Program-made: the position numbers and the translations under genes | The notes under the pieces: generated by a model | Database searches by the model: none | Told to the model about the DNA's origin: nothing | What the model saw: the letters and a program-made list of their open reading frames with translations, nothing else | In this document: positions 7,352 through 15,095 of the stretch, one piece after another | Numbering within the stretch: position 1 is the stretch's first letter | How the letters are laid out: every line of letters starts with the position of its first letter | DNA from: UBA7862 sp050872785 | GTDB taxonomy: Bacteria > Bacillota > Clostridia > Christensenellales > UBA1242 | Reading direction: 5' to 3' | DNA length: 41,036 bases | Assembly (NCBI GenBank): GCA_050872785.1 | Contig: JBNMHO010000008.1 | Location: 1-41,036, forward strand

Positions 7352-8569
7352 ATGCAGTTAAAGTTACTCAATTTCCACAAGGTTTTGTCCCTTTTTGCGT
7401 CAAACATTGTGGGGGCGTTTATTGCTCTTGTAATTTATCAAAGCACGCAGAGTTTTGCGTGGGCTTTTGCATATATGATTGGCTTTCAAACACTTAAAGT
7501 GCTGTTCACTCAAGTTTTGGACAAAAGTATGAGGCGTAAACCTCAGTTATATCTTCTTTTGACCATTATTCCCTTTCTTCTCTACTCGCTTTCCATTTTG
7601 CTACTTGACACTGACCTAAAAATCTTGGGCATTTTCCTCGTTTTAATTTTTCAAGCGATGTCAGACAGTTTCAAGGAAACACCGCTTGACTATGTTTACA
7701 ACTACAGTTCCGAGGGCAACTCCAGCTCAACGGGGCTGACGAGATTTTTTGAATATTTGGGCAAGATAATTGCCTTTTTTGTGGGCGGGTTGCTGCTTGA
7801 CAATTTGCCAAAATGGATTGTCGTTGTGGTGGCGTGCGTGGTCTATCTTATCTCTGTAATTCCGCTATATATTTACTATCTTAAAAACAAAAATAAGTCG
7901 GGCTTCAATGTGGAGGGCGTGTCGAACGCTGTCGAAAGTTTTGACAAAATTCGCATTAAAAAGAGGCAATATGACGTCATCTCAAAGAAAGTTTTGGCGA
8001 CATATTTCTTTGTGTATTTTGTGTTTTGTGCCTTTGACGCCATGCAGATGATATTCAGCGTTTATCTCTTTAAGGTGTCGGCAGAAAGTTACAGTTACTC
8101 GTCATACATTCAAATTGCTTGCACTGTTGCACTGGCTGTGGGCATTTATCTGTCTGGCAAATGGGACGAGAAAAAGGACTTGACGGCATATGTTTGCTTT
8201 TGCAGCATAATTGTGGGCATTGGGTGCGTAGTTGTTCCATTCGTCATTCAGTGGATGTGGCTGGTGATAATTCTCTTTGCCATAATGGGGTTTTTCCTAT
8301 CTACAATCAGCCTGTTTTGCTACTCTCGAATGGTCACACGGTGCAAAATTTTGGGCAAAAGCAATGCCTCACTGTTGGTGCGTATGCAGTCGTCACGAGC
8401 GTCACAAATATTCATATACATCATTGCCACAATCTGCTCATCAACAATACTTCCTGTGTTTTTTGTGATTGGTGGAGTTATGGCGTCTGGGGCATACTTT
8501 ATCCCAACTTGCGAAGAATACACCCGCAAAATTATGGTGGATTATTTGCATAACAACAAAATGTATTAA
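7352..8569 (+). CDS. MFS-like multi-pass membrane transporter, substrate unknown
   Basis: A 405-aa integral membrane protein with about 12 hydrophobic segments in two halves (roughly 10-185 and 215-395) separated by a charged loop near 185-215, the plan of the major facilitator superfamily. I do not recognise a substrate-specific motif, and the classic GxxxDRxGRR loop is not obvious; a QVLDKSMRRKP loop near 55-65 is the closest. The start is set by the SD GAGGAG 4 nt before the ATG. It is monocistronic, divergent from queH. No neighbour suggests a substrate. Confidence 0.7.
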   Translation: MQLKLLNFHKVLSLFASNIVGAFIALVIYQSTQSFAWAFAYMIGFQTLKVLFTQVLDKSMRRKPQLYLLLTIIPFLLYSLSILLLDTDLKILGIFLVLIFQAMSDSFKETPLDYVYNYSSEGNSSSTGLTRFFEYLGKIIAFFVGGLLLDNLPKWIVVVVACVVYLISVIPLYIYYLKNKNKSGFNVEGVSNAVESFDKIRIKKRQYDVISKKVLATYFFVYFVFCAFDAMQMIFSVYLFKVSAESYSYSSYIQIACTVALAVGIYLSGKWDEKKDLTAYVCFCSIIVGIGCVVVPFVIQWMWLVIILFAIMGFFLSTISLFCYSRMVTRCKILGKSNASLLVRMQSSRASQIFIYIIATICSSTILPVFFVIGGVMASGAYFIPTCEEYTRKIMVDYLHNNKMY

Positions 8570-8580
8570 CGTCAAGCACT

Positions 8581-8677
8581 GCCCTATTCTTCGGGTTGCT
8601 ATTCGCAACCGCTCAATTTTTGGGCAGGCTTTCCTTTTCCCCAAAAGTTTCGTTTCACTGCTACTTTCGGGGACCCC
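8581..8677 (-). repeat. Family B two-hairpin repeat, copy B4
   Basis: On the minus strand: first hairpin CCCCGAAAGT / ACTTTTGGGG, then a GCCC...GGGC outer stem enclosing GGTTGC-GAATA-GCAACC. The architecture matches B3 at 22709-22806 and, with different stem sequences, B1 and B2. It lies after the MFS gene stop. Confidence 0.75.
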
Positions 8678-8743
8678 AGAATTGAAATAAGAAAGAAGAA
8701 AGAAAAAATAAGAAATTTGGGATATAAAAATTTAAAGAAAAAA

Positions 8744-8767
8744 ACCTCCGAAATGGAGGTCATTTTT
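8744..8767. terminator. Bidirectional terminator
   Basis: ACCTCC (8744-8749) and GGAGGT (8755-8760) form the stem; an A run lies on the left and a T run on the right. It serves both the MFS-like gene (+) and the small membrane protein gene (-). Confidence 0.8.
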
Positions 8768-8774
8768 TTGCATA

Positions 8775-8996
8775 TTACAAATTGATAAGTCTGCAAATAT
8801 GTTTGTTCATGATCATGAAAACAAGGTCAAGAATCCAAACGATTGTGAAACCAAACACAAGTCTAATAAGTCCAGCAACAATTTTGCCTTCCATAAATCT
8901 TGTGACTGCTCCGCAAATCCAAGATGTGACTGGAATGATTGCAAGGATAACACTTACAACATATCCCAACCCAAAATAATCTGATTTCTTTGCCAT
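8775..8996 (-). CDS. Small two-helix membrane protein
   Basis: 73 aa with two hydrophobic segments (about 11-30 and 42-64) joined by a basic turn (TRFMEGKIVAG), then a short basic tail. The compact hairpin with IIPVTSWICGA and LDLVFMI resembles small conserved membrane proteins of Firmicutes, but I know no function. It is clearly expressed: a consensus promoter (9031-9059), an SD (AAGGGGAG) ahead of the ATG and a terminator at the other end make it a monocistronic unit. Confidence 0.75.
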   Translation of the reverse strand: MAKKSDYFGLGYVVSVILAIIPVTSWICGAVTRFMEGKIVAGLIRLVFGFTIVWILDLVFMIMNKHICRLINL

Positions 8997-9030
8997 ATTT
9001 ATCTCCCCTTTTATATAAATATACGGCTAT

Positions 9031-9059
9031 ATTATAAATATATTCCAACTATTTGTCAA
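9031..9059 (-). promoter_or_regulatory. Consensus sigma-A promoter of the small membrane protein
   Basis: On the minus strand, TTGACA (9054-9059), 17 bp, TATAAT (9031-9036): a perfect match in both hexamers. Confidence 0.85.
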
Positions 9060-9159
9060 TTTTTTGAGCAAATTATTCTAAAAAAGTTTATAATTTGTCC
9101 GAATATCAATACAACCTTGCTTTTTTTGTCGAAATATCACTGCAAAAAAGCAAAATCTA

Positions 9160-9199
9160 TTGACTTTTCTCCTAAAAAAGGGTAATATTTAGGAGAAAA
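9160..9199 (+). promoter_or_regulatory. fic promoter with overlapping palindromic operator
   Basis: TTGACT (9160-9165), 17 bp, TAATAT (9183-9188). An inverted repeat TTTTCTCCTAAA (9165-9176) / TTTAGGAGAAAA (9188-9199) covers the spacer and flanks the -10, the position expected of a repressor site. The same half-sites recur downstream of fic. Confidence 0.65.
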
Positions 9200-9218
9200 T
9201 AGGATTTTGGGGGAGAAA

Positions 9219-10268
9219 ATGAGAGAATTTAACTATCAAAAACTTAATGAAAAAAAATGGGATAATGAAATTTTAAGTTTTGTTGCAGCCATTCACGAAT
9301 ACAAAGCAAAGCAAGATTTATTCCTAAAAAACAAGCCAATGGAACTTAATAAGTTGGTTGAAATTGCGAAAATTAAAAGCACGCTTGCTTCAAATGAAAT
9401 TGAGGGAATTAGGACAACAAATGTGAGGTTGAAACAGATTTTTGCTGAAAGCACTTTTCCAAAAAATCGTGACGAGGAGGAAATTGCTGGTTACAGAGAT
9501 GTGTTAAATCTCATTCACGAAAACTATGAGTATATCGCTATCACCCCAAACTACATTCTCCAACTGCATAAAGTCCTTTACGCTCATTCTGCAAAGTCCA
9601 TTGGCGGAAAATTTAAAAATGTGCAGAACTTTATCAGCGCAGTTGACAACGAGGGCAAGAGTTATACCCTCTTCACTCCCCTAGCACCTTATGAAACACC
9701 ACAAGCAATGGAAGACATCTGCAACGAATATAACAAAGCACTTGCCGAAAATTCCGTTGACCCACTCATTTTAATTCCAATTTTCATACATGACTTTTTG
9801 TGTATTCACCCATTCTTAGACGGAAACGGCAGAATGAGCCGTCTTCTTACAACACTTCTCCTATACAAATGTGGATACTTGGTTGGAAAATATATCTCAC
9901 TTGAAACAAAAATCTCTCAAACAAAAGACTTGTACTACGCTTCCCTTGAAGCCTCGCAACACGGCTGGACAGACGGTCACGACAACCCCGAGCCATTTAT
10001 AAAATATTTACTCGGAACTATTGTTGCCGCTTACAGAGATTTTGAGGAAAGAATTGACATTGTCCAAGACTCCACCTCAGCCACCGAAGTTGTCGAAAAC
10101 GCAATTAAAAACATCATTGGACAATTTAACAAACAAACACTCATTGAACTTTGCCCAACAATCAGCACAAAGTCAATAGAAATTGCACTTAAAAAACTTG
10201 CCGACAAAGACCTCATCGAAAGGCACAATATCGGCAAAAACACATTCTATACAAGGAAGAACATCTAA
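9219..10268 (+). CDS. Fic-domain AMP-transferase with C-terminal winged helix
   Basis: A 349-aa soluble protein. Numbered from ATG 9219: an N-terminal inhibitory motif SNEIEG (58-63, pattern S/T-x3-E-G/N), the Fic core with HPFLDGNGR (197-205, catalytic His197), and a C-terminal winged helix (~285-349, TLIELCP... to NTFYTRK). Such class II Fic proteins transfer AMP from ATP to hydroxyl side chains and are held inactive by the Glu of the inhibitory helix; targets are unknown. ATG 9219, 4 nt after the GGGGGAG SD, is preferred to the in-frame TTG 9207. The palindrome over its promoter suggests autoregulation through the winged helix; this is inference. Confidence 0.9.
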   Translation: MREFNYQKLNEKKWDNEILSFVAAIHEYKAKQDLFLKNKPMELNKLVEIAKIKSTLASNEIEGIRTTNVRLKQIFAESTFPKNRDEEEIAGYRDVLNLIHENYEYIAITPNYILQLHKVLYAHSAKSIGGKFKNVQNFISAVDNEGKSYTLFTPLAPYETPQAMEDICNEYNKALAENSVDPLILIPIFIHDFLCIHPFLDGNGRMSRLLTTLLLYKCGYLVGKYISLETKISQTKDLYYASLEASQHGWTDGHDNPEPFIKYLLGTIVAAYRDFEERIDIVQDSTSATEVVENAIKNIIGQFNKQTLIELCPTISTKSIEIALKKLADKDLIERHNIGKNTFYTRKNI

Positions 10269-10281
10269 TTCTTCCTTTTTT
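10253..10281 (+). terminator. Terminator of fic
   Basis: AAGGAAGAA (10253-10261) and TTCTTCCTT (10269-10277) form a 9-bp stem around a 7-nt loop that holds the TAA stop; a T run follows. Confidence 0.8.
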
Positions 10282-10335
10282 CTTTCAAAAAATTTTTTTC
10301 ATTTCTAAACGCTTTCGCTCTCTTTCAAACCTACA

Positions 10336-10443
10336 TTTTCTCCTAAACCCCTTGTTTTTCTCCTAAAATCGCCCACTTTTTAGGAGAAAGTAATATTTTA
10401 GGGAACTTTTTGAGGGCGTTAGGGTTATATTTGTTCCCTAAAA
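10336..10443. repeat. Cluster of TTCTCCTAAA / TTTAGGAGAA half-sites downstream of fic
   Basis: Half-sites at 10336-10347 and 10355-10368 (both TTTTCTCCTAAA-type), an inverted partner TTTTTAGGAGAAA at 10377-10389, then a related pair TTTTAGGGAAC (10396-10406) / GTTCCCTAAAA (10433-10443). The first three match the operator-like palindrome at the fic promoter. The last pair overlaps the 3' end of divIC. Confidence 0.65.
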
Positions 10444-10610
10444 TTCCCCTCATATGTTGCGGTGATTTGGGTGGTGGGAGATTTGAGGGAGTTAATTTCT
10501 CGCTCAAGTTTTTTTATGCAGACAAATTGATAGATTATTCCAACAAGCAGCAGGGCTATTATTGCTATAATCATTGTAAGAAAAAGTTTCGTTTTCTTCT
10601 CTTTATCCAT
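10425..10610 (-). CDS. Short DivIC/FtsB-like septum protein
   Basis: 61 aa: a short charged N-terminus, one membrane helix (about 9-30), then the start of a coiled coil (CIKKLEREINSLK). This is the plan of DivIC/FtsB, a bitopic protein that joins DivIB and FtsL in the divisome. It is shorter than usual (about 90-110 aa), with little extracellular domain. The assignment rests on topology and on its place after yabP-yabQ, where divIC normally lies, rather than on sequence identity. The SD AGAGGTG supports the start. A 186-bp A/T-rich gap separates it from yabQ, so it may have its own promoter. Confidence 0.6.
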   Translation of the reverse strand: MDKEKKTKLFLTMIIAIIALLLVGIIYQFVCIKKLEREINSLKSPTTQITATYEGNFREQI

Positions 10611-10796
10611 TTTTCACCTCTTTTGAGATTTTGTGTTTTACATTTGTTAAATTGGTCTTATTTAATAAGCAATATTTTTATACGTTCAAATTTCTTGTAA
10701 CTGTATTTAGTTGATTTTATTTTAAAATACTACTCGGCTGCTAGGCGTTGAATTTACGTTAAATAAAATCTTGTTTGGAATAAGGCTGAATGAGTA

Positions 10797-11582
10797 TTAC
10801 AAGGTTGCGTTCTCATTGGCTTTCTTTGATTTTACATATTTATTATAAATGGACTGAAAAAACTTGGCAAGCGTTTTGAGAAAGAATTTTGCTGTGAGGA
10901 ATGACAATATCCAGATGACAATGCAGACGGGCGGGAGCGAGCCGTAGTTGAAATGCAGGTTGATAAGCAAACTGGCGGCAACAACTGCTCCTAGGACAAA
11001 TATTGCAATTATTTCTGTTGCAAAATTTATGACAAATTTCCACAAAATTGTAAAAAATGTGGATAATTTTTTCTTCAAAATTTGTCGCTTTTTCTTCTTA
11101 TTTTCATTTTGAACTCGTTTTTTGTCTTTTTTGCTCGAATTATCACTTTTGTTTATATTTTTTACACTTTTGTTGCTATTTTTTGTTTTATTTTCTTCTT
11201 TCTTGTCAATAATTTGATTATTTTCGCTTTCTTTATCTTTTTTAGTCTTTTTTTTGTGACTTTTAAAATTAAAAAGACGAAAAATGTTTATTTTTCTATC
11301 TTTCTGACCATTCATGTCGTTATTTGGTGATTTATTGCCATTTTTTTGCGAAGATAATATAACTTTGTCGTCATTTGTGGATAAAGCGTAGGATTTGGCG
11401 TAAGTTTGTGACGAATTGCGAGTATTTGTTGAAGATTTTGGGGAAATTGTTTTAAGTTTGTCCTTTTTTGTAAGAAGATTGGCGAAAAACATGGTGGCAA
11501 AAAATAGCAGCCCCGAAAGTAGTCCGAGATAGCAAAAAAGCCACGCTTGCCAGCCTTGAGAAAGGGTTGAAAAGAGTATCAT
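10797..11582 (-). CDS. yabQ: Spore cortex biosynthesis protein YabQ
   Basis: A 261-aa membrane protein. Hydrophobic segments lie at about 12-36, 180-208 and 213-236; between them, residues 40-165 are a Lys/Asn/Ser-rich low-complexity linker much longer than usual. YabQ of Bacillus subtilis is made in the mother cell and is needed for the spore cortex. The call uses the membrane layout plus its position: its ATG overlaps the yabP stop by 4 nt (ATGA), the standard yabP-yabQ arrangement. The linker codons are A-rich, consistent with drift in a disordered region. Confidence 0.75.
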   Translation of the reverse strand: MILFSTLSQGWQAWLFCYLGLLSGLLFFATMFFANLLTKKDKLKTISPKSSTNTRNSSQTYAKSYALSTNDDKVILSSQKNGNKSPNNDMNGQKDRKINIFRLFNFKSHKKKTKKDKESENNQIIDKKEENKTKNSNKSVKNINKSDNSSKKDKKRVQNENKKKKRQILKKKLSTFFTILWKFVINFATEIIAIFVLGAVVAASLLINLHFNYGSLPPVCIVIWILSFLTAKFFLKTLAKFFQSIYNKYVKSKKANENATL

Positions 11583-11866
11583 TTGAAAATTCTTTTAAGC
11601 AGACTGCCCTTGTCAAGCGCGCCAGAATATTTTATGCAATCGACCTTTCCGCCCAGTTCCAAAACACCTGTTGCAGTGTCAAGTCGGGTCACGTTTAGGT
11701 CACTGCCAGTTATTTGCATAATGTCCCCAGCCACTTGCAGTTGCAGTTTTTGCGGATTGGACTCAAAAACCTTTTCCACCCCTGACACAGTAAGTTTCAC
11801 TCGATTTGTAAGCGTCAGTTCGCTGTTTTGAAATTTTTTCTCCACTTCTTTGCCGTTTTGTTCCAT
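11579..11866 (-). CDS. yabP: Sporulation protein YabP
   Basis: A 95-aa member of the YabP/YqfC family. The core is a string of beta strands: LTLTNRVKLTVSGVEKV, LQVAGDIMQITGSDLNVTRLD, GVLELGGKVDCIKYSG. YabP localises to the forespore surface and acts in spore coat/cortex assembly. I choose ATG 11866, 5 nt after a strong GGAGGGG SD, over an in-frame start at 11950 that lies beyond a likely sporulation promoter. It is translationally coupled to yabQ. Confidence 0.88.
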   Translation of the reverse strand: MEQNGKEVEKKFQNSELTLTNRVKLTVSGVEKVFESNPQKLQLQVAGDIMQITGSDLNVTRLDTATGVLELGGKVDCIKYSGALDKGSLLKRIFK

Positions 11867-11903
11867 TTTCCCCTCCAAAAGCCTATGATATTTTAACCTT
11901 ATA

Positions 11904-11932
11904 AATATATGAAGTTTGTGACCAATATATTC
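11904..11932 (-). promoter_or_regulatory. Possible sigma-E (mother-cell) promoter of yabP-yabQ
   Basis: On the minus strand, GAATATATT (11924-11932), a 12-bp spacer and CATATATT (11904-11911) resemble the sigma-E pattern (ATATT-like -35 and CATAnAnT -10). The start would be about 30 nt upstream of the yabP ATG. No sigma-A promoter of comparable quality is seen there. Confidence 0.4.
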
Positions 11933-11978
11933 AGGTGTCGCTTGTGCCACCTTTTGTAATTGGCAAAATAAGTATAAA

Positions 11979-12144
11979 GTGTGCCTCCCATTGTAAGGGG
12001 AGGTGGCAACGAAGTTGACGGAAGGGTAGTCTGGTTTGAGTTACTACTCTATCGTAATGTAGATAATAGAGTAGTTATTCATATTGGACTACCCTCTCGG
12101 CTTGCTAACGCAATCCACTCCCCCTTACAAGGGGGAGCCTTCAT
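11979..12144. repeat. Family C long inverted repeat, full copy
   Basis: Two ~55-bp imperfect arms: the left carries GCCTCCC, TTGTAAGGGGAGGTGG and GGAAGGGTAGTC; the right carries the complements, ending CTTACAAGGGGGAGCC. They face each other around an inner ACTACTCTAT/ATAGAGTAGT stem. Each arm also has a small hairpin of its own (CAAC-GAAG-TTG; TTGC-TAAC-GCAA). MITE-like or structured-RNA-like; no coding capacity. It lies between gyrA and yabP. Confidence 0.75.
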
Positions 12145-12159
12145 AGTTAATAAATAATA

Positions 12160-12188
12160 TGCAAAAAGGAAGACGGGTTGTCTTCCTT
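12160..12188 (-). terminator. Terminator downstream of gyrA
   Basis: The minus strand reads AAGGAAGAC-AACCC-GTCTTCCTT followed by a T run: a 9-bp stem with a 5-nt loop. Confidence 0.7.
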
Positions 12189-12281
12189 CATGCTTTGTAG
12201 AATTTTATACTTTTTTTGGATAATTTGATTTTTTTGTCGTTTTATCGGTTTTTTAATTTGCCGTCAGCAGATTGTAATTTC

Positions 12282-12306
12282 AGTTGGTGACATTTTGTCA
12301 CCAACT
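12282..12306. other. Perfect 10-bp hairpin in the gyrA 3' region
   Basis: AGTTGGTGAC (12282-12291) and GTCACCAACT (12297-12306) with a 5-nt loop. No T run follows on the minus strand, so it may stabilise the gyrA 3' end. A T run lies on the plus-strand side, but no plus gene reads into it. Confidence 0.55.
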
Positions 12307-12353
12307 CACTTTTTTCATCTTTTAATTTGTCTATTTTTGTCGAATAATGTGTT

Positions 12354-15023
12354 TTACTCGTCAATATTGTCGGTTTCTGTCACATCTTCTGCCATATTTT
12401 CTGCATTTTCGACATTTTCTGTTGCAAGTTCGAGGTTTTCTGTCGCAATTTTCCCATTTTCGAGGTTTTCTGTCATGTTTTCTGCATTTTCTGTCATGGT
12501 TTCGACATTATTTGTTGCATTTTCCCCATTTTCGGCAATATTTGCATTCTCGTCAGTTTCTTCTTCTGGTTCTTGGTGGATAGCGACTGACGCACAGACT
12601 ATTTTGGAGTTTTTATCTCTAAGTCGCATAATTTTTACGCCTTGGGAGTTTCTGCCGATAATATTAAGTGAACTTGCTTCCATGCGAAGAATTGTGCCTG
12701 TGTCGGACATCAAGATTATGTCTTGGTCTGGGGCGACTTGTTTTAGGCAGACAAGTTTGCCAGTTTTATCATTAAGCACGCTTGCTTTAATGCCCATTCC
12801 GCCACGAGATTGAAGTCTGTAGTCTTCAACATTTGTTCGCTTGCCGTAGCCACGTTCGGTGATTGTTAATAGGTCATAGCCACGTTTTAGGACGCACATG
12901 TCAACAACATAATCGCCGTCCGCAAGCCTCATGCTCTTTACGCCACGGGAACCTCTGCCAAGTTTTCTAATTTTTCCCTCGCTGTATCTTATGCACTTGC
13001 CGTCATGGCTTGCCAAGATAACTTCGTCAAGTCCGTGTGCTTCTTGAACGGAGATAAGCGTGTCACCGTCATCAAGAGCGATTGCTTTTTTGCCGTTTTT
13101 GTTAATGCGGACAAACTCTTGCATATCCGTTTTCTTAATGACGCCGAGTTTTGTTGCCATAATGAGTGAGCCTTTTTCTTCTGGGTCAAAGCGGACAATT
13201 TCGGTGACTTTTTCGTCTGGATTTAATTGAAGAAGGTTTATCATTGCCCTGCCTTTGGTGTTCTTTTGTGCTTCTGGAAGCATGTATGCTTTTTGCGAGA
13301 ACACTCTGCCTTGGCTGGTGAAGAACAATAGTAGGTCGTGCGAATTTGCAACAAACATTTTTGTAACAAAGTCGTCTTCCTTGGTCTTATGCCCCGAAAC
13401 ACCAACACCACCACGTCTTTGGGCGTGATACTCGGACACTGGTTGTCGTTTGACGTAACCAGAGTTTGTAAGAGAAATTACAACGTCTTGTTTGTCGATA
13501 AAGTCCTCAATGTTTAGGTCGCTGTAGTCCACGCCGATTTCTGTTTGACGAGGTCTAGAGTATTTGTCCTTAATTTCAAGAATTTCTTTTTTGACAATAT
13601 CAAGAACTTTTTGCTCGCTTGCAAGGATAGATTTATATTCCTCAATTTGGAGTTTGAGTGCTTGCAATTCGTCACGAATTTTGTTGACTTCCAAACTTGT
13701 AAGTCTTTGAAGTCGCATTTCAAGAATTGCAGTGGCTTGTTTTTCTGTAAGCAAGAATTTTTCGCAAAGTTTTGCGTTTGCGTCATATTTATCCTCACTT
13801 TTCTTAATGATTTGCACCACTTCGTCAACGTTTGCAAGTGCAATGACCAACCCTTCCAAAATGTGAGCCCTTTCTTGTGCTTTTTCAAGGTCATAGCGAG
13901 TTCTACGGGTTATAACATCTTTTTGGTGTTCAAGATAGTGATACAAAATCTCTTTCAAATTAAGAATTTTTGGCTCGCCGTTTACAAGGGCAAGGAAGAT
14001 AATTCCGTAACTTGTTTGAAGTGGGGTGTGTTTGTAAAGAAGGTTCAAAACGACTTGTGCGTTTGCGTCACGCTTAACATCAACAACAACACGCATGCCC
14101 GTTCTGTCCGATTCTTCCTTAATGTCGGCAATGCCTTCAATTCGCTTGTCTTTTACAAGGTTGGCAATTTGCTCAATGAGTTTTGCCTTGTTTGTTTGAT
14201 AAGGAAGTTCTGTGATGACAATTCTGTTGTGCTTGTTGTCTTCCTCAATTTCCGCTCTGCCACGCAAAATTATGGAGCCACGCCCCGTTTTGTAGGCTTG
14301 TTTTGCCCCGTTTCTGCCAAGCAAAATGCCCTTTGTTGGGAAGTCTGGCGCTGGAATAATTTTGATTAGGTCGTCAATGTCAATTTGAGGATTGTCGATG
14401 AGGGCTACAACGCCGTCAATAACTTCGCCCAAGTTGTGAGGTGGAATGTAGGTCGCCATGCCCACAGCAATGCCGTCCGAGCCGTTTACAAGAAGATTTG
14501 GAAAACGTGCTGGAAGAACTGCTGGTTGTTGCATAGTTCCGTCAAAGTTTGGATAGAAATCGACAGTTTCCTTGTCAATATCTCTTAACATTTCGCCCGA
14601 GATTTTGGACAACTTTGCCTCGGTGTAACGATAAGCCGCTGGTGGGTCGCCGTCTATGCTTCCGAAGTTGCCTTGTCCGTCAATTAGGGGTTCGTTTATG
14701 GAAAAGTCTTGCGCAAGACGAACGAGAGCGTCATAAACACTGCTGTCGCCGTGTGGGTGGAACTTGCCCAAAACGTCACCGACAATACGAGCGCACTTTT
14801 TGTAGCCCTTTTCATAAGTTATGCCAAGGTCGCCCATATCATAAAGTATCCTTCTGTGAACGGGTTTTAAGCCGTCACGCACGTCTGGAATGGCACGACT
14901 GACGTTAACCGCCATGGCGTAGGAAATAAACGACTTTTTCATTTCGTCATTTAGATGAACTTTTACATACTTTGTGTTGTCAACCAACTCATCAAGTTGT
15001 TTTGAATAATCTTGCTTTTTCAT
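12354..15023 (-). CDS. gyrA: DNA gyrase subunit A
   Basis: 889 aa. Breakage-reunion subunit of gyrase; with GyrB it introduces negative supercoils. Active-site Tyr133 lies in RYTEAKLS. The quinolone region HPHGDSSVYD has Ser94 and Asp98 (E. coli Ser83 and Asp87), the usual sensitive residues. The C-terminal beta-propeller follows from about 500. The GyrA box reads QRRGGVG (535-541), with Val where Lys/Arg is normal. The last ~75 residues form an acidic Asn/Glu-rich tail with repeated ENxEN words. It follows gyrB by 72 nt, which holds a family A element, and is probably co-transcribed with it. Confidence 0.97.
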   Translation of the reverse strand: MKKQDYSKQLDELVDNTKYVKVHLNDEMKKSFISYAMAVNVSRAIPDVRDGLKPVHRRILYDMGDLGITYEKGYKKCARIVGDVLGKFHPHGDSSVYDALVRLAQDFSINEPLIDGQGNFGSIDGDPPAAYRYTEAKLSKISGEMLRDIDKETVDFYPNFDGTMQQPAVLPARFPNLLVNGSDGIAVGMATYIPPHNLGEVIDGVVALIDNPQIDIDDLIKIIPAPDFPTKGILLGRNGAKQAYKTGRGSIILRGRAEIEEDNKHNRIVITELPYQTNKAKLIEQIANLVKDKRIEGIADIKEESDRTGMRVVVDVKRDANAQVVLNLLYKHTPLQTSYGIIFLALVNGEPKILNLKEILYHYLEHQKDVITRRTRYDLEKAQERAHILEGLVIALANVDEVVQIIKKSEDKYDANAKLCEKFLLTEKQATAILEMRLQRLTSLEVNKIRDELQALKLQIEEYKSILASEQKVLDIVKKEILEIKDKYSRPRQTEIGVDYSDLNIEDFIDKQDVVISLTNSGYVKRQPVSEYHAQRRGGVGVSGHKTKEDDFVTKMFVANSHDLLLFFTSQGRVFSQKAYMLPEAQKNTKGRAMINLLQLNPDEKVTEIVRFDPEEKGSLIMATKLGVIKKTDMQEFVRINKNGKKAIALDDGDTLISVQEAHGLDEVILASHDGKCIRYSEGKIRKLGRGSRGVKSMRLADGDYVVDMCVLKRGYDLLTITERGYGKRTNVEDYRLQSRGGMGIKASVLNDKTGKLVCLKQVAPDQDIILMSDTGTILRMEASSLNIIGRNSQGVKIMRLRDKNSKIVCASVAIHQEPEEETDENANIAENGENATNNVETMTENAENMTENLENGKIATENLELATENVENAENMAEDVTETDNIDE

Positions 15024-15056
15024 TTTTACCTTCTTATTATTTTTCTTTTATGAAAT

Positions 15057-15095
15057 TAAACTGCCTCGCAGAGCCAACAATGCAACGAAGTTGCC
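15057..15095 (-). repeat. Family A hairpin array A1 (short form)
   Basis: Read on the minus strand directly after the gyrB stop: GCAAC-TTC-GTTGC, a short linker, then the capping element GGCTCTGCGAGGCAG ending in TTTA. This is the two-hairpin minimum of the arrays at 18611, 22262 and 27216. Confidence 0.8.

Noticed and set aside
10410..10700. 96-aa plus-strand frame opposite divIC
   Set aside because: Its translation is low-complexity and it lacks an SD; the minus-strand divIC-like gene has an SD and correct context.
11867..11950. N-terminal extension of YabP
   Set aside because: Lies upstream of a strong SD/ATG at 11866 and across a probable promoter; not shared with the family core.
12295..14902. 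Long plus-strand open frames opposite gyrA (for example 13545-14369)
   Set aside because: Antisense shadows of the gyrA codons with no SD or domain signal.
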